64,000 nucleotides of DNA from Bursaphelenchus xylophilus (GCA_904066235.2 CAJFCV020000003.1:12400001-12464000); one strand, 5' to 3'. Counted from the stretch's first letter, positions 36,087-48,157 are shown. Program-made: numbers and translations. Notes: generated by a model from the letters alone, not told the origin.

Positions 36087-39000
36087 TTACAACATAAACT
36101 TAGAGCAGGGGCAACGCTGATAGTGGCAGACGTAGGCCCGACAACACCAGCAGACCTGTCGCCGGGGGACCGGCGGCGGCTCCACGCCCTCGAAGACGGG
36201 CGACATTAGCGGCGTGTCGTTGTCGGGTTCGGGCTTCTCTTGGACCGGCAACTGGCCGGCCAACTCCATCTCGAGGACTTTGGGATCCAACTTGTCCGCC
36301 ACGAGGTTGTAAGCGCCCGGGAGTTGATATGGAAGGTGGGCTTGACGCGATTCGCTGGATGAAGCTGAAAATCAAAATTTTAGTTCGTTTTTTTGATTGC
36401 ACAGTGCGAAAAAATTTTTTTGCTTTTTGACTGCACAGTGCATCGACATTATGGTTTCTACAACTGCACAGTGCAGAGACATTTTAGATTTTTTGACTGC
36501 ACAGTGCTAATCTCTGAATCCAAAGATCCCTCAACCATAAACTTTGTTCCCTAGAGTCATACAAGTATTATAATCTCTCCCCAAATACGACTATCTAACA
36601 TCCTATGTACCATACATGTCCTTGTTACGTATCTCGAGTGCACTCTACGCATGTCAAGTGCTACGCAAATCCGATAATGGAAGTGAAAAAAAACCACTGT
36701 GTTTTCGTCGAATCAACGGAAATTACCGCATAAACGTAGTAATTATTACATAAGCGGGCTAATTGAGTGCGGAGAAATGGTACATTTACAGTACAACATG
36801 ACTCGTCGCCTTAATGTCAGAAACTGCACGCAATTGCATCAGGACCGCATGGTTGTGCATTTGACAGTGTAAACTTGGCCAGTGCGTCGCAAAAAAGTGT
36901 AAAATCACGAAACGGAAATTTTAGCAATTGCACCGTACGTCAGAGTTCAAAATGGCGGATAAACAAGTCTAGTGGAATTTTAAGAAAAGTGCGTGTTACT
37001 GATACGGCTTTAATGTTGGAAATATGATGTACAGAGAGTATGCAAGGTGATTTTGATGATGTAGTTGGTGCATCCATCAAAATAAGAATTTTTGAAATTT
37101 TGAGATTTTTTGAAAATTTTGAAAAAACCCTAAGGGCAAATTGCTATTTTTGAAAAGTTTATGAGCTAATAAGGCTGTTTAGTTACAAAACAGTCATCTA
37201 CTTGCTGCAGAATAGCCAAAAATCCCAAATCTATACGTTAATGTCTACTGTAATATAACTAATCCCACCGGAATTCAAAACCCCCAATGATATCGCTAAA
37301 CCACGGCTTAATATGTCTGAACCATCATATATCCAATTTTTCTGGGATACAACCCCCTTAAAGACCCTCGAAACCAACTAATCTGCGCCCGTATTAACCC
37401 CGCGCCGACATTTGGACGAAGCTGTTCTTTGCATACTTTTCCGGCTAATCGGGGATGAACTCCCATCAAAAATGGAGGATACGAACAATGTCTGGAAATC
37501 CTGTGAGCAACGGGAGTGTGCGAAAAATGGGGATTGGAAGTCTTACAAGAGCAGACGTATATTACTGTAGAAATTAGCGAATGTCGTCAGACAATAGACC
37601 TCATACGAAAGAATGACCGAAGCAGAGGGTAAGAAGAGGGCAATTAAATAGCTACAGTAAGAGAAAATTTGTAGAAAACATGAGTTTGCACCGTGCAAAA
37701 ACTTCAAGTTTGACCGCACTGCGCAACTTAGAGAAGCAATAATTTCCGCACTGTACGGAAATTGCATAATGACAAAAGCAATTAGAATGATTTATTATAC
37801 CACGAGACTTAATTCTGCTATGCCATTTGCCATTTACAACCTATAGTGCGGCCATAAATTGGGGGATGTTTTACTGCACAGTGCAAGATAACAAAATTGA
37901 AAATTCTTAGGCTGTGTGTAAAATAACGGGCTAAAACAAATATCATGTGGTCTATAGAAGAAAACTAATAGATATAAATACCTAATACTTTGTCTACAAG
38001 CCGTTTCCTATGCACATTCCCCATTACTTTATATTGCACTGTGCAATATTTTCTTCTACGCAATTTCCGGATGCTACGATCTTTGCATCAGCATTTCCTG
38101 TTATCCCACGTTACTTTCCGGCATGCCAAACACCTACGGTAAAAATCGTGGCTGCATCTATAATAAGATATTATTTCTAATTGCTCAAAGAACAAGTGCA
38201 CAGTGCGCGGGACAAAACGCGGCTATTTTTCGCACTGTGCGCTCCAATTAAATTTCGATATAAAAAATAAGGGTAATTGAAAACGTGGGTTTGCCATATA
38301 TCCGGCTTGTGTTTACCAATACGCTACAATATGCCAAAAGGCGAAAACGTGAGGGTGCGTCACAAATGAAATTAATTAAGGGATTTTGATTAGTTTCTTA
38401 AAATTGCATTCAATTAGTCATGAGAAAGACTTCTGTCTGCGAGCGTGAGAACAATTATAATTACAACTGGATGTAAGGTTGAAAATAATAAAGGCTACAA
38501 ACTGAAAATTACAGTAAGACAATGGCTATAACTGACTGTAAAATTACTCAAAGCCCTCAATCAATTTGACTTGTAGAGAAACTACAGTAAGAAAACATAA
38601 AAAAATATCAAAATACAGTAGGAAAAAGTTAAAAATCTCACAATACAGTGAGAAAATAAATGTCAAAATTTGATGTCTAGTATGTACAATATAGACTTTC
38701 CCAGAATACAATGAAAACATCAGAAGGGTCAGAAATCCCTCTCAAAATTCTTGAAATCTATTTTTATTCCAATAAACAATTTGAAGCTTCCCGGAAAACC
38801 CCCTTAAAACCCGATGTAATGAGCCTCCGGGTAATTAGAATTGCGTAGTTTTGCCTGGAGTATTCGAAGTCTCAGATTTTTGATCAGTCGTCTGGAGATT
38901 CCGAGAAATCACAAAACATATTATATCAGTCTGTCGGGAAAATAATGTGGATTCGTCGCGGCTTGGAATCGGCTCTCATAGTTTTGCGAAACGGCTAGCC

Positions 39001-39548
39001 GCGGCTGGAAATTTGGTGAACAACGACGACGATGCGCGAGATTTTAAAAATCCACATTATTTTCCTAACAGACGAGATTCGAGATTGCACTGTGCGGCGA
39101 TTGAAAACTTTTTTTGCACAGTGCAGGGGCAGACCAAGAGAAGCGCACTGTGCTTTTTGCATCGCAAATTGGCGGCAATGGACTGCACAGTGCATGAAAA
39201 AATCGCTGCGACAAACTTTTGCATTTGCACGGTGCAATCCGCGGAGGACTGGTTTTCGCACGGTGCAGCCGCAAAAAGTCGATTTTGCACAGTGCGGAGA
39301 CAGAAAAATATTGCATTGTGCAGAAAAATGACTGAAAAAATTTTCCGCATGGTGCGAAAAAAATTTGTAAAAGATTGCACAGTGCGAAATTCAAAGCCGC
39401 AAAAATTGCAAAATTAACTGCCTAGGGGTTTCAAAAATAATTTTTAGTAGCAAAAAAGTCCAAACAAGAGCAATTCCAACTTACTTGCACCATGAATGAC
39501 GACGCAGAGCACCAGGCAGAGTACAGAGAATCCAAGGCCGGACCACAT
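36087..39548 (-). CDS. Small secreted peptide with C-terminal CWCC...CPC cluster, 113 aa
   Basis: Exon 1 (39485-39548) encodes MWSGLGFSVLCLVLCVVIHGA, a textbook signal peptide. Exon 2 (36087-36364) follows after a GTAAGT donor and TTTTCAG acceptor in matching phase. The mature part (~90 residues) is Pro/Glu-rich and acidic, then basic (PPPVPRRQ), and ends in six Cys within 16 residues: C-W-CC-x4-C-x5-C-x-C, followed by SKFML. A dibasic RR precedes the Cys cluster, so processing to a short disulfide-rich peptide is possible. AATAAA (minus) at 36071-36076 is just past the stop. The single 3.1-kb intron is packed with palindromes and a MITE. I do not recognise the family; an extracellular signalling, cuticle or defence role is speculation. 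Confidence 0.65.
36395..36510. repeat. Palindrome cluster next to exon 2
   Basis: Four GCACAGTGC copies lie within ~110 bp, starting 30 bp into the intron of the Cys-rich peptide gene. Confidence 0.75.
38924..39073. mobile_element. MITE, family A (GTGGATTC subtype)
   Basis: TATCAGTCTGTCGGGAAAAT ... CCACATTATTTTCCTAACAG, in the intron of the Cys-rich peptide gene. Confidence 0.85.
39080..39395. repeat. Palindrome array in a different sequence context
   Basis: About 13 GCACNGTGC copies lie here, but the spacers are GC-balanced (GCGGCGATTGAAAAC, GGGGCAGACCAAG) rather than A/T runs. This shows the palindrome itself, not its spacer, is the conserved unit. Confidence 0.75.
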
Positions 39549-42142
39549 CTTCAACTGTGTATAATATTGTGTAAATGAAAGCTGGAATCGGTGCGCGTTT
39601 GTAGCGGAGAGCTCCTCCCACAGACGTTTATAATAAGCGCGTACGCGAAATGGTTCGATGACACGGGCTTTCCTGATATTAAATAAAAACCAATTTTTTC
39701 GCCTTTTTATCCTGGCCCCGCCCACTTTTTGGGCCAAAGAGGAGGGGAATAAAAATAAAATTGCAATGAGTGCGTGACAACACTGTCAAGAGCGGGTATT
39801 GTAAAATAAAGGGGGAATTAGTCAACAATTCATATTACACATGATATCAGATGGAGGAAAAAATCAAAAAAAAAAAAAAAAAGAAAAAAATGAAAAAATA
39901 AAAAAAACCCAAAAAATTTTTTTTCTAAATTTTTTATTAATTTTATTTGTATTTAGCGACAAAAAAATTGCCAGCACCTTTTTTTCCTCTGCACAGTGCA
40001 GTTTATTGCCCGAGAAAGCACAATGCAGGAGTACCAATCCTCACGCTGCGCGATCACAAAACTTTTGTTTTTGCTATGAAAAGAGCAAGAGAAGCGGAAA
40101 AATGTATTCGCACTGTGCGAAAACCTTTACTCTTCTATTGCACCGTGCAAGTTGTTGAAATCTTTGGAAAGGGTTAAATTTGCGCTATTTTCTGTTGTGT
40201 CTTTTTTCACATTATATTTTTTTCGTTTTGCACTGTGCAATCGCTAAATTTGAACAAAATTTTAATCGCACAGTGCGTAAAAACTAAAAGACAAATTGCC
40301 CAATGCCCAACATAGATTCCCAAAAAAAATTATTTGCCCATTTACCCTGAGGCCAAAACAAAGAATCTTCTAAAAACTTCTTCGCATTTCCGTAGAAAAT
40401 GACGAATTTACAAGGAAATTAAGAAAAGTGCACAGTGCATTAAAAATATTGCCTAAACTCTAAAAAAAATACGATGCAGTTCAACTTTATGGTCGCTGTA
40501 ACGATGCTAAACGAAAATAACTAAAAATAACTACAGAATTTCGATGATTACTGTGTTTTATTAATACTAAACGACCGCATAACGTCCTAAATGAACCCCC
40601 AACGTCGAAACTCATAATTTCCCTTGCTAACTCGAATCATAATTAGCAGTTGTACGATTATCGAGGTATTTTTAGAAGGCCTGGAGAGTTTCTAAACAAT
40701 AATTGAAAAGAAAGCTTTGAAAGAGTCATTAATTTAATGGAAAATTTGCAAGTTCCCTCTATTTGTAGGTAGCAAGTCGGGACTTAAAAAGAAACTGCGT
40801 AGCGGGAGACAAACATAGGATCATAATGCGATTTATGAGCAACGAAACGCCTACTGATAGCTGATGGGGCTGAATGTACGTGAAAAATAGCGGGAAATGC
40901 CGGAGGCGATATGTGAAAAAACTGAAAAACATGGCGTTTTAGATAGTGCACATGAACTGTAAGACGTTTACGTATCAACCTCATAATTTTTCATAATTTT
41001 GGCCAACGTTTTGAGACCGTATTTAAGATATTCAACGACCTTGTAGCGAAGCAAAAAGCTTGTCGCCACCTTATAAACAGCGGCGGGCAAAGTTCAAGGG
41101 GCATTGCGACCGTTACAGTGCAAAAGGAATTTTTTCGAAGGGTCAAAAAAAACACCTCGTCGCAATATTTTCTGCATCCGCCCGCACAGTGAAGAAACAT
41201 GACAAAACTTTCTGGCTTCTTCTGGAAAGTAGCCGGTATAAACTCGGCGACACGCACCGTGAGAAAAAAGTTTCTTATGCACTGTGAAATTTCTTCCTTT
41301 TTGCAACGTGCAATAAGATTTTTTCGGATATCGCCCGCTAGCTGATTTTTTCCGCACAGTTCAAACGTCAAAAATCACTCAAGCGACTCTACGAACGGAC
41401 TAGTATTAGCCTCCTTTTGAACTATCTGATTAGCATCTACCTTTCCTCAACCATTGATTACTCCTCATTTTGTCTCAGAACAGCATATTACAGATACTAA
41501 GATCTGATTGTCCCGAGGCCTGACATAAGCGCCTTTGACCCCCGTTTTAGCCGCTAAAAGTGGATTCCCGTCGATTTACATCCGTACAACCATACATAAG
41601 GCTATTAAGATAAATTGCGACCCACACATTTATCTTTGCAAAGGCGATTTACCGCTCGTGTTCAGTGAAAAAATAGAAGAAAATAGAAGATGTAGAAGGG
41701 AAAAAAATACGATACATCAAGGTTTCTGACAATTAGGAAAGCATCAAACAACTTTTCCGAAAGCCCACAGGCTCACTAAATGCCAATGAAAAGATTAGAC
41801 CTATTCTATGCCCCATATTGTATGAAATTATTCACGTTTTGACGAGTCATTCCCTCCGAAAATATCCAGAAATCCCGAGCTCCTTGTCTCCAACCCCACG
41901 CAAAAAGGGATAACGACATTTAAATGCGGAGATCCAAATTTAAAACAAAGCCGGGTGTAAATTTAGAAAAAAATTAATTTCCTCAAATCCTTGTTCGAAA
42001 CATGGGCGAACTAATTAATCAACTCTCCGACGACCTTTGCAGGCGACGGGATTAGCCACGGGCTGTATTTTTGGAAGGTCTATAAAGGTGTTGAAAATGC
42101 GGCAATTACAGTTTTCCAAAAGTTAGCGGTTTATTAAAAAGC
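39549..42142. other. Repeat-rich intergenic region
   Basis: The promoter of the Cys-rich peptide gene should lie just above 39549. About ten GCACNGTGC copies occur at 39990-40440, with more decayed ones near 41190-41360. An A-rich tract lies at 39855-39920. I see no supportable gene. Confidence 0.4.
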
Positions 42143-42298
42143 TATCAGTCTGTCGGGAAAATAATGAACAATGTCGCTGCACAAATCGTATCGCTGAATT
42201 GAACAGCAATATTGATTTTTGCCGTAACACAAGTCATCTTCTCGGCGGCGATTCGATTTTCGAGACAATGTCCGCATTATTTTCCCGACAGACTGATA
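42143..42298. mobile_element. MITE, family A
   Basis: TATCAGTCTGTCGGGAAAAT ... CCGCATTATTTTCCCGACAG; complete copy, followed by a family-F fragment (CTACGCACTTTTTTGAAAAC). Confidence 0.88.
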
Positions 42299-43400
42299 CA
42301 ATTTTTTCAACATTTGTACAAAAAGTCTACGCACTTTTTTGAAAACGCGTAGGACCCCTTTGGTCTTACTGTTTGATCATTTACAAACAATTTGCGCGCA
42401 TTTCCCACCCTCATCGTCCAACGATCCGTCAATGTAGGCCCCGTTTCTCGGGTTCCCGCCACAAGAAATGGATATGTTCTGGTTATATACTGCATAATCC
42501 CCGCACTTCTTCATGACTAAAATAGTCGTTCTTTTGTTTGCACAAATGTAATACTTTTGCCGGAACGGATCCCATTACAATGTTCATGGGAAAGTAAGTA
42601 AATGCGGCGCAAACATCACAAGATCAGGGTGGTCTTATCTCTCCGACTTGTGCCGTATTGGGATACGTCGTATCTGACGTGTGGAGGATTGCGCAATTGC
42701 AATATAATATGTTGGCGAAAATTTATGCAAATAAAGAAGTCTTTCGAGAAAACCGCGTCTAGTGGCAAGGATCAGTGTGATAATGTGAGTTGGTTGCGCC
42801 TTTATGTCCGAAAAAAGAATTTCCTTTAAAGCACGGTGCAAAATGGGGGCTTTGTTCGCGGTGTGGCCCGCGCCAAGTATCCGTGCACAATTGTCGGTGC
42901 TTAATGGGCAAAATATTTTAATTTCTGAAAATTTTAACTTGCGCTTCTCGAGAGCGACTGTTTATGAAGCTTGAGAATGCGGCAAGAACATTAAAAAGGT
43001 TAGTGGGAAATAAATTGAAATTTATACCAACCCTCATCAATATTCAAGATTGTAAAACGTTGGAAACATAGAGCCTTGATGTCATTTCCTTATGCGACAT
43101 GAACATTTCCCTTTTTATACAATCGACAATAAAACATTAGTGCCTACTTTTATGCCAAAAACAAACGATTGTCTTTTACAAAAAAGGTCTCTAAACGGTC
43201 CCAAAAGACTTTCCAATTTCCTTTATGATATTGCCAGAATCATTGTTCAAACAAAATTTCGCAAGTCAAGAAAATTACAGTAGTCAAATATTCACGCTGA
43301 ACAAAGTTCGAATATTGAAATGTCATGTACACATATGTATAAATTTGGGCGGTAAACATGCCGCCCGAAATAACGTTCCACATTATGCAAATGGCCGCTG
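42299..43400. other. Intergenic, no gene seen
   Basis: Only short ORFs without domain or splice support. Confidence 0.35.
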
Positions 43401-43401
43401 G

Positions 43402-43617
43402 CTAATGGTGCCAGACAATGTTGTTTCCATTGAATATTAACCAGTATTCCGCTCCCTCCCGCATTCCGGCGACGTCAGATTGTAGGGAAATCTTGGAATG
43501 CGTCAATAAAATGCGAATCGGAATATGTAATGTTGATAATTCGAAGCGTTCTTGAAAAACCAAAAAAGGAGTGGGCTCATTGTAGAGCCGAGGAGCAATA
43601 CTGACTTGAGTACTCAT
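43402..43617 (-). CDS. Uncertain 71-codon ORF preceded by a TATA-like box
   Basis: The minus-strand ORF starts MSTQVSIAPRLYNEP. A TATATAAA word lies ~20-30 bp upstream of its ATG. No family is recognised, and it could be the first exon of a longer gene or chance. Confidence 0.25.
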   Translation of the reverse strand: MSTQVSIAPRLYNEPTPFLVFQERFELSTLHIPIRILLTHSKISLQSDVAGMREGAEYWLIFNGNNIVWHH

Positions 43618-43656
43618 CCAAAACTGTTATTCCAGTCGTTTATATAAGATGGGCAG

Positions 43657-43851
43657 CGCTACGCTCCTCACCGGACCATGGGACCAATCAGCTGGAATGG
43701 CAACCGCTTCTGGGAAGATCCGGTACTCCGAAACCGTAATGGTGACCCTAACGGGCTGCAACAAGGGTACGACTACCCGAAAAGGAGGTCGAGCCCTCAA
43801 GCAACAATGGTCAAGGTTCCGGCCTTTTATAACTTTTGCCGTCGTTTTTAG
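43657..43851 (+). CDS. Possible terminal coding exon (64 codons)
   Basis: After a GGGCAG acceptor-like site the plus strand is open to a TAG at 43849-43851. The residue composition is protein-like (PISWNGNRFWEDP, GLQQGYDYPKRR) and includes a KRR basic site, as in peptide precursors. The polypyrimidine tract before the acceptor is poor and no upstream partner exon was found. A different frame (43649 start) is also open, so this remains a weak candidate. Confidence 0.25.
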   Translation, partial: RYAPHRTMGPISWNGNRFWEDPVLRNRNGDPNGLQQGYDYPKRRSSPQATMVKVPAFYNFCRRF

Positions 43852-43906
43852 GCTGGGGTAAAAGCATCTCTCTGACGCATTCCAGCCTCTCTTTTCTCAT
43901 ACTCTC

Positions 43907-44095
43907 TCAACAAAACGTCGATAACAGGCAAGAGAGCGGGGATGTGAGAGGTCGCTCGTTGAGCATTGTATAACCCTGCCGAAAAACAATGCCCTGACTA
44001 ATTTCTTCATAAAGAACTTGTTGATTTTCTCGGCCGAGGCCGTGAGAATCAATATTAGTCAGATGTACAGTAACATTCCAGTCGCTATAGCTCAA
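43907..44095 (-). other. Open, protein-like minus-strand segment
   Basis: It reads SYSDWNVTVHLTNIDSHG and onward to ...LLSTFC before a stop, with balanced codon use. There is no clear acceptor (only TTTTTTGAG) and no family. It could be part of the same unresolved locus as the two neighbouring ORFs. Confidence 0.2.
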
Positions 44096-44956
44096 AAAAA
44101 AGTTTTAAGACCATTTACGTGCGATACATTCAAAATTAAGAAAGTTTAAGCGTCAATGTAAGCAAATTTTCAGGTATTTCGCCGCTGACAAACCCATGAA
44201 AAATTGTGAGCCAACTTGATTAACAAACCTTTCACATATGCATTATTACATGTTGTTCGTCCTTGTTATTAGTCACGAGGAGAAGTATTCAATTTACCAC
44301 GTGTGTATTTCTTTTTTTACCGCGGTCAAAAACCATGTTTTTGAAGCCCACGCGGCTCTTTCCTGGCCAAGACATTTTTTATCCTATACGAAATATATAC
44401 GGTGTAAAATAGGGAAGAGACAGTATGAGTGTTGCAAGAACGCGCTCATTATCAAATGACAACTTCCACGAAACATGCAAACGAATGTAAATACCAATTA
44501 CATCTCCATCACAAGTACGTCGGAACTTTCGTAACCCCACCTTCTGAATTCGTAAAAAATTGGAAAAGTAAGTAATGTTAGCGAAAGATACTGAAATTCG
44601 AAAATTTTGAAGGCTAACCAATAATTTACATTTCCCCATTACTTACGCATGATTCTACGCCGAAGCCTGCAATTTCGATCTCATTTCGGATAATGTACGG
44701 GATTTTTTAGAACGAAAAAGGAATGAAATCAGTTAATTGTCAGGTTGCAGAGGGCATGACGAGAATAATGTGTTTATTGAATGTTGTGAACTTACAAATT
44801 ATTTGAAATTAGAGATTACGATGAAATAAACAGTACGGTAATTGGTTGGGCTGCAAGGCATTCAGCAAGGGCGCGATTTTCAAGGTGTTTTGCCGAAGAT
44901 GAAAAAAATGGGCAGTGCGGATTGTGCAAACTTTTGAATGTGAAAAGTATTACATA
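44096..44956. other. Intergenic, no gene seen
   Basis: AT-rich sequence without recognised features. Confidence 0.35.
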
Positions 44957-45293
44957 CAAAAGTGGTCATATAACAACTCACAAATTTTTTTTTCAATTCG
45001 CGATTTTCGGTGCACAAAAAAGTCTACGCCCAAATCGAAAAATTGGCGTCGACTTCATTTTTTTCAGCACCGAATTCCGAAATGCGGTGCTGACTTAAGC
45101 ACTTAAGTCTTCGGTGCAGACTTAAGACTTTGTGCACTGATTTCGAAAAACTTAGAAAAAATTACCGGATTTCAGGATTCGGTGCCGAGAAAAAGATAAG
45201 TCGACGCCAGTTTTTCGATTTGGGCGTCCACATTTTTGTGCACCTAAAATCGCGATTTGGGGAAAAATCTCAATTCTTATATGACCACCTTTA
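44957..45293. mobile_element. Full-length palindromic MITE, family D (copy 1)
   Basis: A ~335-bp near-perfect hairpin. The ends AGTGGTCATATAA and TTATATGACCACCT, and the inner blocks CGCGATTTTCGGTGCAC, GTCTACGCCCAAATCG, GCACCGAATTCCGAAATGCG and GCACTTAAGTCTTCGGTGC, return in inverted order. The second copy is at 55549-55875. Confidence 0.88.
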
Positions 45294-45814
45294 TAGTATA
45301 TAGTTAGGCCGGTAAATGTCCGGGTGCAAGTGACGGCAAAAAACCGCCTTTGAACTTTGCAAAAAGCAATAAATTGAGCCTTTCATGTCACGGAATTCAT
45401 TCCAACAAACGTTTTGGACGAGCTATCAGATGGAACTTATGCTCCCAATATGCTAAATCTTGGGCTTTCCCGCCGACTTACGGGGAAGAAATCGGCAGTT
45501 ACTTTCCTCTACGCTGCTGCGGAGAGTCAGCGAGATTTATGCGTTGACCTCTACACAGAAACTATGAGAGTCATTATATTTACAAATTTTGTCACAAGAC
45601 CGACAACCAACAAATTTCCAACCCTCAAAACATCCTTAATTCCTCTTTTTTTACTGTTATTCCAGGAAATGAAGAGCTCATGATACTCAAAAAAAAACCA
45701 GCCGATATAATTACAAAGTGGGCAGTGGATTACTCTGCGCTTACTGTGGAATGCAAAAACGCACGTCAATCCAGCGCAGTTGAAGCTGTTTCGCGACCAA
45801 GATTTACTCACAGG
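45294..45814. other. Intergenic, no gene seen
   Basis: Short ORFs only, no feature supported. Confidence 0.3.
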
Positions 45815-46255
45815 GGAAGTACTCCAAGTGCGACGCTCAGATTTTGATGAAACTTGGCACAAATTTAGAATATTTTTTTCTAAGATAGATGAGAGAATTC
45901 TAGCTCGCGCTTTGCAGAAACGACCGAGATTTTTAACCCGAAAGTCGGCGAAAATTTGACACTTTTTGCAGAATTTCGACACGAAAAGTTTCATGCCTAT
46001 TTCTATTGTAATGGGTAATGCCTCCACAAAAAATGAATTTTTTCCGTACGAAACTAGCGAAGTTACGGCCAAAAAGTGTTTTTCTCTCTGACCGCTCTCC
46101 GCGGTTAGCCTGCTCTCTCGGCGGCAAAAATCGTTCAATATCTCGGCGGCGCTTGCAAAGCGCGAGCTAACACTTTCAGTAATTGATACTTGGTCCATGC
46201 CCGACGGGTGTGCAAAATTTAAAGAAAATCTAAGCGTCGCACTTGAAGTACTTCC
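45815..46255. mobile_element. TIR element, family E (copy 1)
   Basis: GGAAGTACTCCAAGTGCGAC at the left and GTCGCACTTGAAGTACTTCC at the right form the TIR. The interior has CTAGCTCGCGCTTTGCAG and GCTTGCAAAGCGCGAGCTA as a second inverted pair, plus TTTCTCTCTGACCGCTCTCCG. The long minus-strand ORF covering it is a by-product of low stop density. Confidence 0.82.
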
Positions 46256-46848
46256 TTTTTCAATCTGGATTTTGTCGCTAATAAAATTTTGAGGGATAAA
46301 ATAAAATGTTTTCGAAAATATTTTGAATCCAGACAAGCCTAAAAAATTCGAATTTCCCAATTTTTTTACCGTACTCCAATTCGTCACACTCCGTCTCCTC
46401 CGGTTTTAAATTTTTAGAAAGTAGGCGGAAGAAGATTTACGAAGAACAATAATCATTTAAAATTTGATTATGTTTTGGGGAGGTCGAATTCAATTATGTA
46501 TTGTCACTAAAAATGGAGATGTAAATATCCAAAGCGTACATCCATTTGAATAAAAATGGATATTTAGCTGACCGAAATTTATGCAATTTCATGAAAAAAT
46601 CGGTGTTTGGTGTATGAATTAAAAAAATTGCGATTTTTTAAAAAACTTCAGGTTGTGGGCACTCCCACACAACAACAATCCAATTATGCGTGAAACTTTT
46701 TTTAGATTTTTCCGCGAAACGATGACAGCGGCCGTAAATTTTGAAGAAAGTGACATGCAGTTGGATCTGAAAATTTTAAAAACATTTGCGGTGTTTGGGA
46801 AGTTAGAATGCGAAATGTCCTAAAATTGCAATAATTCAAACAACTATG
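46256..46848. other. Intergenic, no gene seen
   Basis: AT-rich sequence without recognised features. Confidence 0.3.
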
Positions 46849-47165
46849 GGTCTGTCGGCAAAATAGTGGCGGTCGCGCCTTGGAATTGCTCTCATTCGCG
46901 ACGGTAAGCCGAGGCTGGAGATTTGGTGAGCGACTGCGGTTAGTGGAGACCGCGACGAATCGAAATGTTCTACGAGGCGAAACATTTAGCTGTGACGACC
47001 GGCCACTGTCAGTCTGTCGGGCAAATAACGGCGTATCGTCGCATCAAAATGTCTCGCCTCGCCGCTATCGCGAACCAAATTCCCAGCCGCGGCTTGAAGT
47101 CGCAAAGCGATGATGGGCGATTCGGAGGCGCGACGATCCGCCGTTATTTTCCCGACAGACTGATA
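46849..47165. mobile_element. Two adjacent MITEs, family A (partial plus GGCGG subtype)
   Basis: 46849-~47009 is a diverged copy without a clear right end. 47010-47165 is complete and of the GGCGT/GGCGG subtype (GCGATGATGGGCGATTCGGA, CCGCCGTTATTTTCCCGACA). Confidence 0.82.
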
Positions 47166-47194
47166 TCTTCCTCTTCGCTTGTCTAGGACAGCGC

Positions 47195-47425
47195 ACGTCA
47201 AACTGAGATAAGCTAAAACAGTCCGGTGAATGGATTGGCAATTCGCAAAAAAAAGACGCGAAAAAACGTTTTGTCGAGGAAGAAATGGGGAATTTTTAGG
47301 GCGAGAGAGTACGTTTTTGCACGTCTTTTTTCTCTCTTTCTCTGCGAAATCAAGACGAAGTGTAAAAAACCGATAGCGAAGTGGCTATTCCGGTCACCGG
47401 ACTCCTCACTTTGACGTGCAGCATA
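47195..47425. repeat. Dispersed repeat, family C (copy 2)
   Basis: It matches 61745-61990 directly and 23693-23895 in inverse orientation. Shared blocks are GATTGGCAATTC, GCGAGAGAGTACGTTTT, GAAATCAAGACGAAGTGTAA and CCGGTCACCGGACT. Confidence 0.8.
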
Positions 47426-47698
47426 TTAACATTTCTATATAGTGCCTGGATTTTTCGTCGTGCAACAAAAAATGTCAATTGTATGATTAAAAAGAAAAAA
47501 AATCGCTGCGACACAAGCTTTTTTCCACTGCGCCGCCACGAAATTTAAGAGAATTGCACAATGCCAAGATTTTTTGTAAAGGACCGCCTCGCGCTAAGAA
47601 AGCGATATTCACAGTGCAAAAATCATTAGCACTTTATAAAAATGCTAATAGGAGTCCCAGTGTCTGATCACGTTGACGATGACCTGACGATCTCTTTT
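47426..47698. repeat. Family F fragment with decayed palindromes
   Basis: GCGACACAAGC, GCACAATGC and TTAGCACTTTATAAAAATGC resemble the other family-F copies. Confidence 0.45.
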
Positions 47699-47850
47699 CA
47701 GTCTGTCGGGAAATTAATGAGAACAATGTAGCTGCATCAATCTGGTCGCTGAAGTGAAAAAATTTGATTTTGCCGCGGCACAATTCATTTCTTCGGCGGA
47801 AATGATTTTCTATGCGAAAGAATGCTCATTATTTTCCCGACAGACTGATA
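47699..47850. mobile_element. MITE, family A
   Basis: CAGTCTGTCGGGAAATTAAT ... CTCATTATTTTCCCGACAGA; complete. Confidence 0.87.
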
Positions 47851-47941
47851 TTTAAAAATTTTACGACGTCTTCATTGTGATAATGATTTGTGAACTCCAG
47901 AGATCAAAAAAAAAATTTTTTTTCTTTCGAGCTCTCATAAC

Positions 47942-48157
47942 TCAAACCACATTGCTGATGACACCCGATTCGCCAATCAGGTCATTCAACCTCGCCACAA
48001 CACACACACTTCCCGATGCATGGTCTGTTATTGTTTTAGCGAACTTTCGAGCAAGTTTTCTGATAAAGGCGTAGGGTTCATTTCCATTTCCGATTCTCCG
48101 CCGCCTCAGCGCCCCGTTGTCTGAATCGGAGGAGAGCGGGGTTTTTTTACAAGGCAT
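47942..48157 (-). CDS. Possible small gene, 71 aa, basic
   Basis: The minus-strand ORF MPCKKTPLSSDSDNGALRRR continues with a helical segment YAFIRKLARKFAKTI and ends ISNVV. GC-richer third positions than the flanks and a coherent, basic, helix-prone composition suggest coding. The segment loosely resembles the helices of small histone-fold or DNA-binding proteins, but I cannot assign a family. No partner exon or AATAAA was identified. Confidence 0.3.
   Translation of the reverse strand: MPCKKTPLSSDSDNGALRRRRIGNGNEPYAFIRKLARKFAKTITDHASGSVCVVARLNDLIGESGVISNVV

Noticed and set aside
45551..46387. 278-codon minus-strand ORF
   Set aside because: It spans a TIR element (family E) and shows no domain or splice context; the TIR and inner inverted pair explain the region better.
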